The notes below the pieces were generated by a model. The model saw only the letters and a program-made list of their open reading frames with translations, was not told where the DNA came from and did not search any database. From assembly GCA_002299195.1 (NCBI GenBank), contig DBOA01000034.1, forward strand, positions 1 to 16,147: a DNA stretch of 16,147 nucleotides, given 5' to 3'. Position numbers and translations under genes: made by a program. This document shows positions 1 through 6,341 of this stretch, piece after piece (position 1 is the stretch's first letter; the number at the start of each line of letters is the position of its first letter). This DNA comes from Sphingomonadales bacterium UBA658 (GTDB lineage: Bacteria; Pseudomonadota; Alphaproteobacteria; Sphingomonadales; Sphingomonadaceae).

Positions 1-1082
1 TCGATTTGATCCAGGTTGCTGGTGCCGCCGGCATTCCTGCGGTTCTTCCGGCCGGCGCAGTGGGCAATACAAGCACATTGTATCCACGCATCACCGCTTG
101 CCCGAATAGAAACGGCGCGCCCACTGTCTGTAACCCGTTCCTCGGCCTCGGGGCATTGCAATTCTTGCCGCCGTTCCTAAACCTGCCAAATGCCGTTGAA
201 GATGGCCGCACCAGCGATGGTAAGCTGACCTATTCGGCACGTATTGCCTGGGAAGCCACAGACAATATCAACCTGTATGCCAGCTATGGCACAGGGTTTA
301 AGGCAACGTCGTGGAACATGTCGATTGACTCACGTCCGTTCCTTTCGGATTTTGTCGCAGGCTCACCTGCGCAAGGCGCACCGATAACGGCGTCGGCCAT
401 TCGCACCGCGGGTCTTGCCACTGCCAACCTTACCAGCGGAACGCGTTACGCGCTTCCTGAAGAGGCAAAGGTTATGGAACTGGGCTTGAAAGCCAAGTGG
501 GACCGAGTTGCATTCAACCTGACAATCTTTGATCAAGCGATCAAGAATTTCCAGGGCAATAGCTTCATCGGTACGGGCTTCGTTTTGTCGAACGCCGGTA
601 AGCAGTCGGTGAAGGGTGTCGAATTTGACAGCAGTTTCAACCCGATCGACGCTCTGCAATTGCGCGTAGCTACCGTCTATCTCGACTCCAAATATGATAG
701 CTATGTCGGATCGCAATTTGGTGACATCAGCGGCCGGTCGGTCGGTGGTATTCCAAAGTGGTCGACAACCGTGGGTGCAACCTACACGGCGGACTTGAAC
801 GACGGCAAAGCGCTGGTCCTCAATGCCGATTATCACAATGAATCCAGCACAGTGATGAATGACAACCCAGCTGACGCCCAATATAAGCGTGAAGTTAACG
901 ACCTGAGTGCAGCGGTAACGTTGCGTTTCGACACGGGTCTGCAATTCTCACTTTGGGGCCGCAACTTGACGAATGCGCAGTATCTGTCTGTCATTTTCCC
1001 AAGCGTTGTGCAGTCCGGTTCGATTTCGGGCTATCCAAACGCACCACGCACTTACGGTGCATCGGTGAAGTACAAGTTCTAA
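1..1082 (+). CDS. TonB-dependent receptor, C-terminal beta-barrel part (5' end outside window)
   Basis: This is the C-terminal part of an outer-membrane TonB-dependent receptor, a gated barrel that imports a scarce ligand using TonB/ExbBD energy. The reading frame is open from the left edge (codons in phase from base 3), so the start, signal peptide and plug lie outside. About 359 residues remain. They show alternating aromatic/polar barrel strands such as INLYASYGTGFKA and LQFSLWGRNLTNAQYLS, and the chain ends in YKF with a terminal Phe, as expected for recognition by the BAM machinery. A loop near the visible start carries two Cys ten residues apart (ACPNRN...TVCNPF), possibly a disulfide in an extracellular loop. 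The ligand cannot be told from this part. An intrinsic terminator follows 26 bp after the TAA stop. The family call is firm; the substrate is unknown. Confidence 0.9.
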   Translation, partial: DLIQVAGAAGIPAVLPAGAVGNTSTLYPRITACPNRNGAPTVCNPFLGLGALQFLPPFLNLPNAVEDGRTSDGKLTYSARIAWEATDNINLYASYGTGFKATSWNMSIDSRPFLSDFVAGSPAQGAPITASAIRTAGLATANLTSGTRYALPEEAKVMELGLKAKWDRVAFNLTIFDQAIKNFQGNSFIGTGFVLSNAGKQSVKGVEFDSSFNPIDALQLRVATVYLDSKYDSYVGSQFGDISGRSVGGIPKWSTTVGATYTADLNDGKALVLNADYHNESSTVMNDNPADAQYKREVNDLSAAVTLRFDTGLQFSLWGRNLTNAQYLSVIFPSVVQSGSISGYPNAPRTYGASVKYKF

Positions 1083-1108
1083 TATCCTGAGATCCTCAGG
1101 GCAGAATG

Positions 1109-1139
1109 AGCCGGGGCAGCAGTGTTGCTCCGGCTTTTT
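1109..1139 (+). terminator. Rho-independent terminator of the partial TonB-dependent receptor
   Basis: AGCCGG, a three-base bulge, AGCA, loop GTGT, then TGCT and CCGGCT give a ten-pair stem, followed at once by TTTTT. It lies 26 bp after the receptor stop codon in the right orientation. On the opposite strand no T-run follows the hairpin, so it is not an obvious terminator for the tRNA on the minus strand. Confidence 0.8.
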
Positions 1140-1226
1140 CTTTGCCCATTGCAGACGAACGGCGCGCAAACGCCAACGGCCGGCCAAACAGGCCGCGCGC
1201 TGGATAAAAATAAAACACCGGGAAAA

Positions 1227-1301
1227 TGGTGCCCGAGGGCGGATTTGAACCACCGACACGCGGATTTTCAATCCGCTGCTCTACCCCTGAGCTACTCGGG
1301 C
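1227..1301 (-). tRNA. tRNA-Phe (anticodon GAA), CCA encoded
   Basis: Read on the minus strand this is a full 75-nt cloverleaf: acceptor GCCCGAG pairing with CTCGGGC, D arm GCTC/GAGC, anticodon stem GCGGA/TCCGC with loop TTGAAAA, five-base variable loop GTGTC, T arm GGTGG/CCGCC with TTCAAAT, discriminator A and encoded CCA. Bases 34-36 of the anticodon loop are GAA, which reads the Phe codons UUC/UUU. It lies downstream of yacG in the same orientation, with a candidate promoter in the gap. No clear intrinsic terminator follows; a T-rich stretch (about 1205-1226) right after the CCA is the only candidate. Confidence 0.97.
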
Positions 1302-1331
1302 TACACGGCAAAAACCGCGTGGGAGCGAAGC

Positions 1332-1360
1332 CTATAGAGAGGCGATACGCCCCTTGGCAA
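1332..1360 (-). promoter_or_regulatory. Candidate sigma-70 promoter for tRNA-Phe
   Basis: On the minus strand TTGCCA (1355-1360) and CTATAG (1332-1337) are separated by 17 bp. This would start transcription about 20-25 nt before the mature tRNA 5' end at 1301. The placement between the yacG stop and the tRNA supports an independent tRNA promoter. It is a consensus match by eye only. Confidence 0.5.
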
Positions 1361-1368
1361 GCGCAAAA

Positions 1369-1548
1369 TCAGTCTATGTCGTCTCCGCCAAAACTATCTG
1401 CATAATCCGCCGGTGGGCCGGGCACGCGATAGCCCTCATCCAGCCATTTCAGCAGATCGCGATCCTTGCACCCCTGACTGCAAAAAGGTTTGGTTTCAGG
1501 CTGTTGTGGCTTCCCACATAAAGGGCATTGATTAGCTTTGCGCGACAT
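1369..1548 (-). CDS. yacG: DNA gyrase inhibitor YacG-like zinc protein
   Basis: This is a small zinc-binding protein of the YacG family. In E. coli YacG binds the GyrB subunit and inhibits DNA gyrase; the physiological role here is inferred from the family. With the ATG at 1548 the protein has 59 residues and the four zinc cysteines of the family, C8, C11, C23 and C27 (CPLCGK ... PFCSQGC). The family signature DLLKWLDEGYRVPG follows, then a short acidic tail. The usual basic residue before the last Cys is Gly here (CSQGC). The start is uncertain: an ATG two codons upstream (1554) and more distal ones at 1572, 1578 and 1593 are in frame, with no convincing Shine-Dalgarno for any. The gene overlaps the end of the upstream RNase E/G-like gene by 17 bp, which suggests coupled translation. 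Confidence 0.88.
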   Translation of the reverse strand: MSRKANQCPLCGKPQQPETKPFCSQGCKDRDLLKWLDEGYRVPGPPADYADSFGGDDID

Positions 1549-2521
1549 ACACATGCCCATAGCCTGTGGCATTTTCATCTGCAACAACCGCAACCCCTGC
1601 CCCCGCCAGACGCGCGCATTCGGCGCGCAGCGGCTGCCAGCGTTCGGACGACAGCAGATGGGCCACTGCGGGGCGGGCCGTTATTGTTCTGTCCCCGAAA
1701 CCGGACGATCGCGCCGCGCTACGCAATAACCAATAAGCCTGCGTTTCGTCGGACAAGGCGGCAATGCGGGTGCCAAACAGATGATCCAGCACCGAAGGCC
1801 GCGGCCGCGCGCGTACGACTTGCATAAGGCCATAGCCATTGATCGCGGTGCGTTCGAACGGACGACTGTCCTTTGCCGACGCCGCGTCAAAGATATTCGC
1901 GATTTCCGCGCGCTGGGCTTTGGCTTCCATGGACACAAAATCGATCATGACCATCGCACCCACCTGATACAGGCGCAGCAGCCGCGCGATCTCCACGGCG
2001 GCGATGCGGTTAATGGCAAAGGCATCACCGATACCGTCGACATCGAATACCAGTCCGGCCTTCGTCCGTTGAAAGCTGATGATGACATCACCGACCTGCG
2101 CATAGCCCGCAATGGCGGTGTCAAAGCCGTCATCGAAAGCTTGCGTGGCAGTCGAGCCGCCAAAAGCCGCCAGACGCTGTTCCCACAGACCATCTTTCGA
2201 CAAAGCGTCAGCGGTCAAGGAATCGCGCAAGGCAACCTCTGGCAACTTGATCCGGCCAGGCTCGGCAATGGCTTCCCGCGTAACTTCAAACGCCACGCTC
2301 GTGCCTTCGGCCGCGCCCATCTTGCTGCGAAGCAAAACTTCGCTGCCATCTTCGGTAATGATATAAGCGCCCGCCGGTGTGCGCCGGTCGACACGGCCCA
2401 TGCCGCATTCGCCAAGCACCCAATGCGCATCGCGCTGAATATGAATTTCGACGATTTTACCGTTTTCAACGCAAGCGGCGCGGCGTTCGCCCGGCGCATC
2501 ATCGCGCCAAAGTTCAGGCAA
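1532..2521 (-). CDS. Compact RNase E/G-family endoribonuclease
   Basis: This is an RNase E/G-family protein, which cleaves single-stranded RNA in rRNA processing and mRNA decay. The chosen start is the TTG at 2521, giving 329 residues and an N-terminus (LPELWRDDAPGERRAACVENG) that fits the family start well. An in-frame ATG at 2560 is the alternative. An S1-like RNA-binding segment occupies roughly residues 35-95. The catalytic region has LVFDVDG (D160, D162) and VMIDFVSM (D194). These correspond to E. coli RNase E D303, N305 and D346, so both catalytic Asp are kept while N305 is replaced by Asp. The CPxC zinc-link motif of RNase E is absent and the long scaffold domain is missing, so this resembles a short sphingomonad paralogue rather than full-length RNase E. 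The start overlaps the maf stop by 8 bp and the 3' end overlaps yacG. Confidence 0.85.
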   Translation of the reverse strand: MPELWRDDAPGERRAACVENGKIVEIHIQRDAHWVLGECGMGRVDRRTPAGAYIITEDGSEVLLRSKMGAAEGTSVAFEVTREAIAEPGRIKLPEVALRDSLTADALSKDGLWEQRLAAFGGSTATQAFDDGFDTAIAGYAQVGDVIISFQRTKAGLVFDVDGIGDAFAINRIAAVEIARLLRLYQVGAMVMIDFVSMEAKAQRAEIANIFDAASAKDSRPFERTAINGYGLMQVVRARPRPSVLDHLFGTRIAALSDETQAYWLLRSAARSSGFGDRTITARPAVAHLLSSERWQPLRAECARLAGAGVAVVADENATGYGHVYVAQS

Positions 2522-3095
2522 GCGTATAACCCGATGCACGTAGCAAGGTGCGCGTTTCATACAGCGGCAATCCAACGACGCCCGAATGGCTTCCCGCCAT
2601 CCAGTCAATCAACGCCTCTGCCCTGCCCTGAATGGCATAGCCACCGGCTTTGCCCAGCCCCTCGCCACAGGCGATGTAGCTTTCGATTTCTTCGGACGAC
2701 AAACGCTTAAAGCGCACAATGCTGTCGCAAAGGCGGCTGCGCATCCGTCCGTCCGCGTCAATGACGGCAACCGCGCTCAAAACATGGTGGCGGCGGCCAT
2801 TTAACAGTTCCAGAAACCCGCGTTGCATATCGCCATCGGCCGCTTGCGGCAGGATACGGCGGCCGACTGCGACGGTCGTATCGCCTGCGATGACAATTTC
2901 ACCCGCCGCGCGCGGAACGGCAACAGCCTTCTCCTCGGCCATGCGCAGCGCATAGACGCGCGGCACTTCGCCCTTGCGCGGTGTTTCGTCAATGTCTGGC
3001 GAGGCTATGCGGTCAGGCACCACGCCAAGCCGCGCAAGCAATTCGCGCCGGCGCGGGCTTGATGATGCCAATATGAGTGCAGGGTTCAGACCCAA
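2514..3095 (-). CDS. maf: Maf-family nucleoside triphosphate pyrophosphatase (dTTP/UTP type)
   Basis: Maf proteins hydrolyse non-canonical or excess nucleoside triphosphates to monophosphate and pyrophosphate in the cytoplasm. This 193-residue protein has the family's usual length and motifs: N-terminal LILASSSPRRRELL (residues 7-20), the DIDE segment near residue 34, the catalytic-type Asp in AGDTTVAV (D72), and GKAGGYAIQG (148-157). The last motif resembles the YhdE (dTTP/UTP) branch rather than the YceF (m7GTP) branch, so dTTPase/UTPase activity is the best guess. The start is a TTG 12 bp after the infA stop; no better start lies nearby. The AGGG in the gap may serve as ribosome binding site. 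The 3' end overlaps the RNase E/G-like gene. A septum-inhibition role is known for Bacillus Maf but is not implied here. Confidence 0.93.
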   Translation of the reverse strand: MGLNPALILASSSPRRRELLARLGVVPDRIASPDIDETPRKGEVPRVYALRMAEEKAVAVPRAAGEIVIAGDTTVAVGRRILPQAADGDMQRGFLELLNGRRHHVLSAVAVIDADGRMRSRLCDSIVRFKRLSSEEIESYIACGEGLGKAGGYAIQGRAEALIDWMAGSHSGVVGLPLYETRTLLRASGYTLA

Positions 3096-3107
3096 GGTCT
3101 GCCGCCC

Positions 3108-3326
3108 TTATTTAAAGCGGTACGTGATCCGGCCTTTGGTCAGATCATAAGGGGTCAGTTCGCACAAAACCTCATCACCCACGAGAACGCGGATGCGGTT
3201 TTTGCGCATTTTTCCGGCGGTATGGCCCAAAACTTCATGGCCATTTTCCAGCTCGACACGGAACATCGCGTTAGGCAGCAGCTCACGTACTGTACCGCGC
3301 ATTTCGAGTAATTCTTCTTTTGCCAT
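3108..3326 (-). CDS. infA: Translation initiation factor IF-1
   Basis: IF-1 binds the ribosomal A site with IF-2 and IF-3 during initiation. The 72-residue protein matches the family exactly in length and has the single S1/OB-fold with hallmarks GTVRELLPNAMFRVELENGH, the GKMRKNRIRVLVGD segment and the C-terminal LTKGRITYRFK. A good Shine-Dalgarno (AAGGGG) lies four bases before the ATG at 3326. It is the first gene of the infA-maf-RNase-yacG run and is divergent from the large TonB-dependent receptor. Confidence 0.98.
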   Translation of the reverse strand: MAKEELLEMRGTVRELLPNAMFRVELENGHEVLGHTAGKMRKNRIRVLVGDEVLCELTPYDLTKGRITYRFK

Positions 3327-3400
3327 TCGGCCCCTTAAATCGTCAAAAATCCAAACTTGGTGCGCCTTTAAACCACATGTTGGAAAAAGGGAAGCGCTAC

Positions 3401-3406
3401 AGTATA
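3401..3406 (-). promoter_or_regulatory. Candidate -10 box for the infA operon
   Basis: The minus strand reads TGAATATACT, giving a TATACT -10 box about 75 nt before the infA ATG. The expected -35 zone (about 3423-3428) has no good TTGACA match and directly abuts the inverted repeat at 3430-3458, so an activator-assisted promoter is possible. The assignment is by eye. Confidence 0.3.
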
Positions 3407-3429
3407 TTCACGCTATTGCGACAAAATGC

Positions 3430-3458
3430 TACAACGTTCAGGTTTGCGCAACGTTGTA
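3430..3458. promoter_or_regulatory. Inverted repeat TACAACGTT-N11-AACGTTGTA, candidate operator
   Basis: Two perfect 9-bp arms (3430-3438 and 3450-3458) flank an 11-bp spacer in the 183-bp gap between infA and the receptor gene. Each arm contains the palindrome AACGTT, so the site can be read as one large dyad or as two degenerate ACAACGTTGT-like sites whose centres are 18 bp apart. Sites with a central CG of this kind are typical of LacI-family regulators. It sits about 52-80 bp upstream of the receptor ATG and just upstream of the putative infA -10 box. No regulator gene lies in the window. Operator function is inference. Confidence 0.45.
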
Positions 3459-3509
3459 ATGCGTTATGAAACCCGTGCGTTAACACTATAAACTGAGTTT
3501 CTCCCCCCA

Positions 3510-6221
3510 ATGAAAATTTTCCCGTTCAGCATCATCCTGCTTGCCACGACTGCGATGCCCGCCATGGCAGCGGTTGATGCACAGTCCACCGGCAGCACTA
3601 TTGCCATCGCCCAAGACGACGAAGAAATGCCCGTGGAAGAAGGCACATCGGGTGAAATTGTCGTTACCGCAGAACGCATTCGCGGGTCGGTCGATACCGA
3701 CGTTCCGCCTGTGGAGCAGCTGAACGAAGCCGATATTGCGTCCTTAGGTGCATCGTCGCTGACCGATCTGGTCGCGGCGGTTGCACCGCAAGCCAATTCG
3801 GGCCGTGGCCGTGGCGGCGGCATGCCGATCATATTGCTCAATGGTCAGCGCGTTTCCGGCTTTCGCGAATTGCGCGATCTGCCGCCCGAGGCGATTCGTC
3901 AGGTCCAAATTTTCCCCGAAGAAGTTGCGTTGAAATATGGCTATCGCCCCGATCAACGCGTCATCAACTTCATTCTGAAAGACAATTTCGCATCCTTCGC
4001 GACCGAGTTTGAACATGCACAGCCCGAAGCTGGCGGTTTTGGTAGCAATGAATTGGAAGCGACGCTGACGCGCATTGGCGCCACCACGCGTTTCAACATT
4101 GATGTGGAACTGGAACGCGCGACCGCGTTGACCGAAGGCGAACGCGACCTGATTGCCTCCAATGGTTCATTATTGGCCCGTGGCGGTAACATCAGCGGTC
4201 TTGGCCCGAATGGCGTGATATCGCCATCGCTGAACGCTGCGGCAGGTTCTACGGTCACGCAGGCTGGCGTTCCACTTGGCATTGCCAACCCAACCTTGGC
4301 GCAGTTTGCAGGCACCGCAAACCGCCTGAACAATAGCGACATCGGCGATGCCCGCACGCTATTGCCACGCACCGAACGGCTCGAAGTCAATGGCACATGG
4401 AGCCGATCGCTTGGCCCACAGACGGGGCTGTCGCTCAACGCCAATTATGCACTGAATGGCAGCGCATCCTTGCTTGGCTTGCCCGGAACCAGCTTCATAC
4501 TGCCCGGCAGCAGCCCCTTTTCCCCTTTCGGCCAAGATGTGACGCTCAGCCGCTATTTCGACACGCCGCGCCCGCTTGAACGCGAGAGCGAAACCCATGT
4601 TTTCCAAACCGGTGGCACGTTCAATCATGTGCTCGGCCGGTGGCGCTGGACGGTGACGGGGAATTACGCACGCACCGACAATGAAACGCGTACTACGCGC
4701 AACGCAGACTATACCGCACTGCGCGCGGGGGTCCTTGCGGGCACCGTGAACCCCTTTGCCGCGGGCTTTGGCGCGGATCTATTGTTTCTGGCACCCGATC
4801 TGGCGAGCAGGCTGAACCAAAATCTGGATGTCCGCAGCACATTGGCGGGTTCCGTGCTCACCCTACCCGCTGGCGAGGTGCAGACGACATTTGCGTCCGG
4901 CTTCACACGCCAGATGCTCGAAAGCGAAACATGGCGTTCGGGTGTCACCACAAATGTTGCCCTGCGCCGCAATATCATAAATCAATCGGTCAATGCTGAA
5001 GTGCCCATTACAGGCCGCGATTTCGGTATTGGCTCAACCATTGGTGAATGGTCGATCAACGGCAATATCGGGTTCAGCGAACTGTCGGACTTTGGCCAAC
5101 TTGTCGAATATGGCGCAGGTCTGCGTTGGGCCCCTGCCCGCAACCTGACATTTCAGGCGTCCATTACCGGTGATGAAAATGCGCCCGGCATTGGCCAGCT
5201 GGGCAACCCGACCCTCGTGACGCCAAATGTCGCGACCTATGACTTTACCCGCGGTGAAAGCCTGTTCATCAATGTCACAACGGGCGGTAACCCGGCGTTG
5301 ATTGGTGAAAAGCGCCGCGATCTGATCCTAAACGCCAACTGGACCCCGACCTTCATTAAGGATTTTGCGCTTCAGGCGAGCTATTTCAGAAACAAAAGCC
5401 GCAATACAACCGCGTCCTTTCCATTGCTGACCCCCGAAATTGAGGCTGCGTTCGCAAGCCGCGTCGTGCGTGACGTAAATGGCCGTCTATTGAGCGTAGA
5501 CCAGCGGCCAGTGAATTATGACCGTGAAACGTCGCAGCGCATCCGCTGGGGCTTTAACGTGTCCGGAAATATCGGCGCAGCCCCGCCAATGCGCGGGCCC
5601 TTTGGCGGCCCTCCTGGCGCGGGCGCTCCCCGTGGCCCCGGTGGCGCGCCCGCCGCAGCTGCACCCGCTGGCGCGCCGCGTGGACCACGTGCCGGTGGCG
5701 GCTTTGGCGGCGGCGGTTTTGGTGGTGGTGGCCAGCCAAGCCGCTGGAACATCGCTTTGTACCACAGCTACCGTATTCAGGACGAAATCCTGATCCGTCC
5801 TGGCGTTCCGGTGCTCGATTTGCTCAATGGGTCGGCCACGAGCAGCAATGGCGGCGCGTCACGGCATGAGGTCGAGCTTTCGGGTGGTATGTTCCACAAG
5901 GGCTTTGGTTTGCGCCTGCAGGGCACGTACAAGAGCGGCACGAACGCCAATGGCACCGGACTGCCCGGCAGCAACGATCTGCGCTTCAGCGACCTTGCAG
6001 CGGTCAACGCATTCCTGTTCATCAACCTCGACCAACAGGCGAGCGTTGTGAAGGCAATGCCGTTCCTTAAGGGCAGCCGCGTGACATTCCGTGTCGAAAA
6101 CATCCTGAACGACATTGTCGATGTGCGTGACCAGAACGGCAATGTGCCGCTTGGATATCAGCCGGGATATATCGACCCGCGTGGCCGTGTGTTTGAACTA
6201 AGCTTTAGAAAGCGGTTTTAA
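3510..6221 (+). CDS. TonB-dependent receptor with Gly/Pro/Ala-rich barrel insert
   Basis: This is a complete 903-residue outer-membrane TonB-dependent receptor; the ligand is unknown. In order: a signal peptide (MKIFPFSIILLATTAMPAMA, cut about residue 20), an acidic linker, a TonB-box-like GEIVVTAER (48-56), a plug of about residues 60-160 that includes a Gly/Arg-rich SGRGRGGG followed by MPIILLNGQRV, then a long barrel ending in RKRF with terminal Phe. There is no N-terminal STN signalling domain, so no transcription-transducer role is indicated. Residues 691-742 are a low-complexity stretch in which 43 of 52 residues are Gly, Pro or Ala, ending with repeated FGGGG units; barrel strands resume directly after it (RWNIALYHSYRIQDEILIRPG). 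The ATG at 3510 lacks a strong Shine-Dalgarno but is followed at once by the signal peptide, which fixes it. The gene is convergent with an S9 peptidase. The family call is secure. Confidence 0.92.
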   Translation: MKIFPFSIILLATTAMPAMAAVDAQSTGSTIAIAQDDEEMPVEEGTSGEIVVTAERIRGSVDTDVPPVEQLNEADIASLGASSLTDLVAAVAPQANSGRGRGGGMPIILLNGQRVSGFRELRDLPPEAIRQVQIFPEEVALKYGYRPDQRVINFILKDNFASFATEFEHAQPEAGGFGSNELEATLTRIGATTRFNIDVELERATALTEGERDLIASNGSLLARGGNISGLGPNGVISPSLNAAAGSTVTQAGVPLGIANPTLAQFAGTANRLNNSDIGDARTLLPRTERLEVNGTWSRSLGPQTGLSLNANYALNGSASLLGLPGTSFILPGSSPFSPFGQDVTLSRYFDTPRPLERESETHVFQTGGTFNHVLGRWRWTVTGNYARTDNETRTTRNADYTALRAGVLAGTVNPFAAGFGADLLFLAPDLASRLNQNLDVRSTLAGSVLTLPAGEVQTTFASGFTRQMLESETWRSGVTTNVALRRNIINQSVNAEVPITGRDFGIGSTIGEWSINGNIGFSELSDFGQLVEYGAGLRWAPARNLTFQASITGDENAPGIGQLGNPTLVTPNVATYDFTRGESLFINVTTGGNPALIGEKRRDLILNANWTPTFIKDFALQASYFRNKSRNTTASFPLLTPEIEAAFASRVVRDVNGRLLSVDQRPVNYDRETSQRIRWGFNVSGNIGAAPPMRGPFGGPPGAGAPRGPGGAPAAAAPAGAPRGPRAGGGFGGGGFGGGGQPSRWNIALYHSYRIQDEILIRPGVPVLDLLNGSATSSNGGASRHEVELSGGMFHKGFGLRLQGTYKSGTNANGTGLPGSNDLRFSDLAAVNAFLFINLDQQASVVKAMPFLKGSRVTFRVENILNDIVDVRDQNGNVPLGYQPGYIDPRGRVFELSFRKRF

Positions 6222-6293
6222 CCAACGCGTTCAGCCCCCGCACAATTTGCGCATGACGCGCCATAGCGGCAAATAAAATGCCAATGCCAAACG

Positions 6294-6319
6294 AAAAAGG
6301 CCGCCCCATTGGAACGGCC
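6294..6319 (-). terminator. Rho-independent terminator of the S9 peptidase gene
   Basis: On the minus strand GGCCGTTCC, loop AAT, GGGGCGGCC forms a nine-pair stem (two G-T wobbles) followed by TTTTT (6294-6298). It lies 22 bp beyond the peptidase stop codon. In the plus direction there is no T-run after the hairpin, so I see no clear intrinsic terminator for the receptor gene that converges here. Confidence 0.75.
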
Positions 6320-6341
6320 CATTCGTTGCAGCTTTTTCAGC

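Noticed and set aside
1161..1200. GC-rich nested palindromes (GGCGCGC ... GGCCGGCC ... GCGCGC) as a tRNA-Phe terminator
   Set aside because: Pairing is possible, but on the minus strand the T-rich stretch comes before the hairpin instead of after it, so it does not fit an intrinsic terminator for the tRNA.
1083..1368. tRNA-Phe as an integration site of a genomic island
   Set aside because: No integrase gene and no direct repeat of the tRNA 3' end are visible within the window; the flanking receptor is an ordinary sphingomonad gene.
1781..2710. Plus-strand open frame of 309 codons opposite the RNase E/G-like and maf genes
   Set aside because: The minus-strand genes carry clear catalytic motifs and operon structure; the antisense translation is low in recognisable features.
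5487..5765. Antisense Pro/Gly-rich frames at the low-complexity part of the receptor
   Set aside because: They mirror the GC-rich repeats that encode the Gly/Pro/Ala insert; no start with a ribosome binding site and no independent support.
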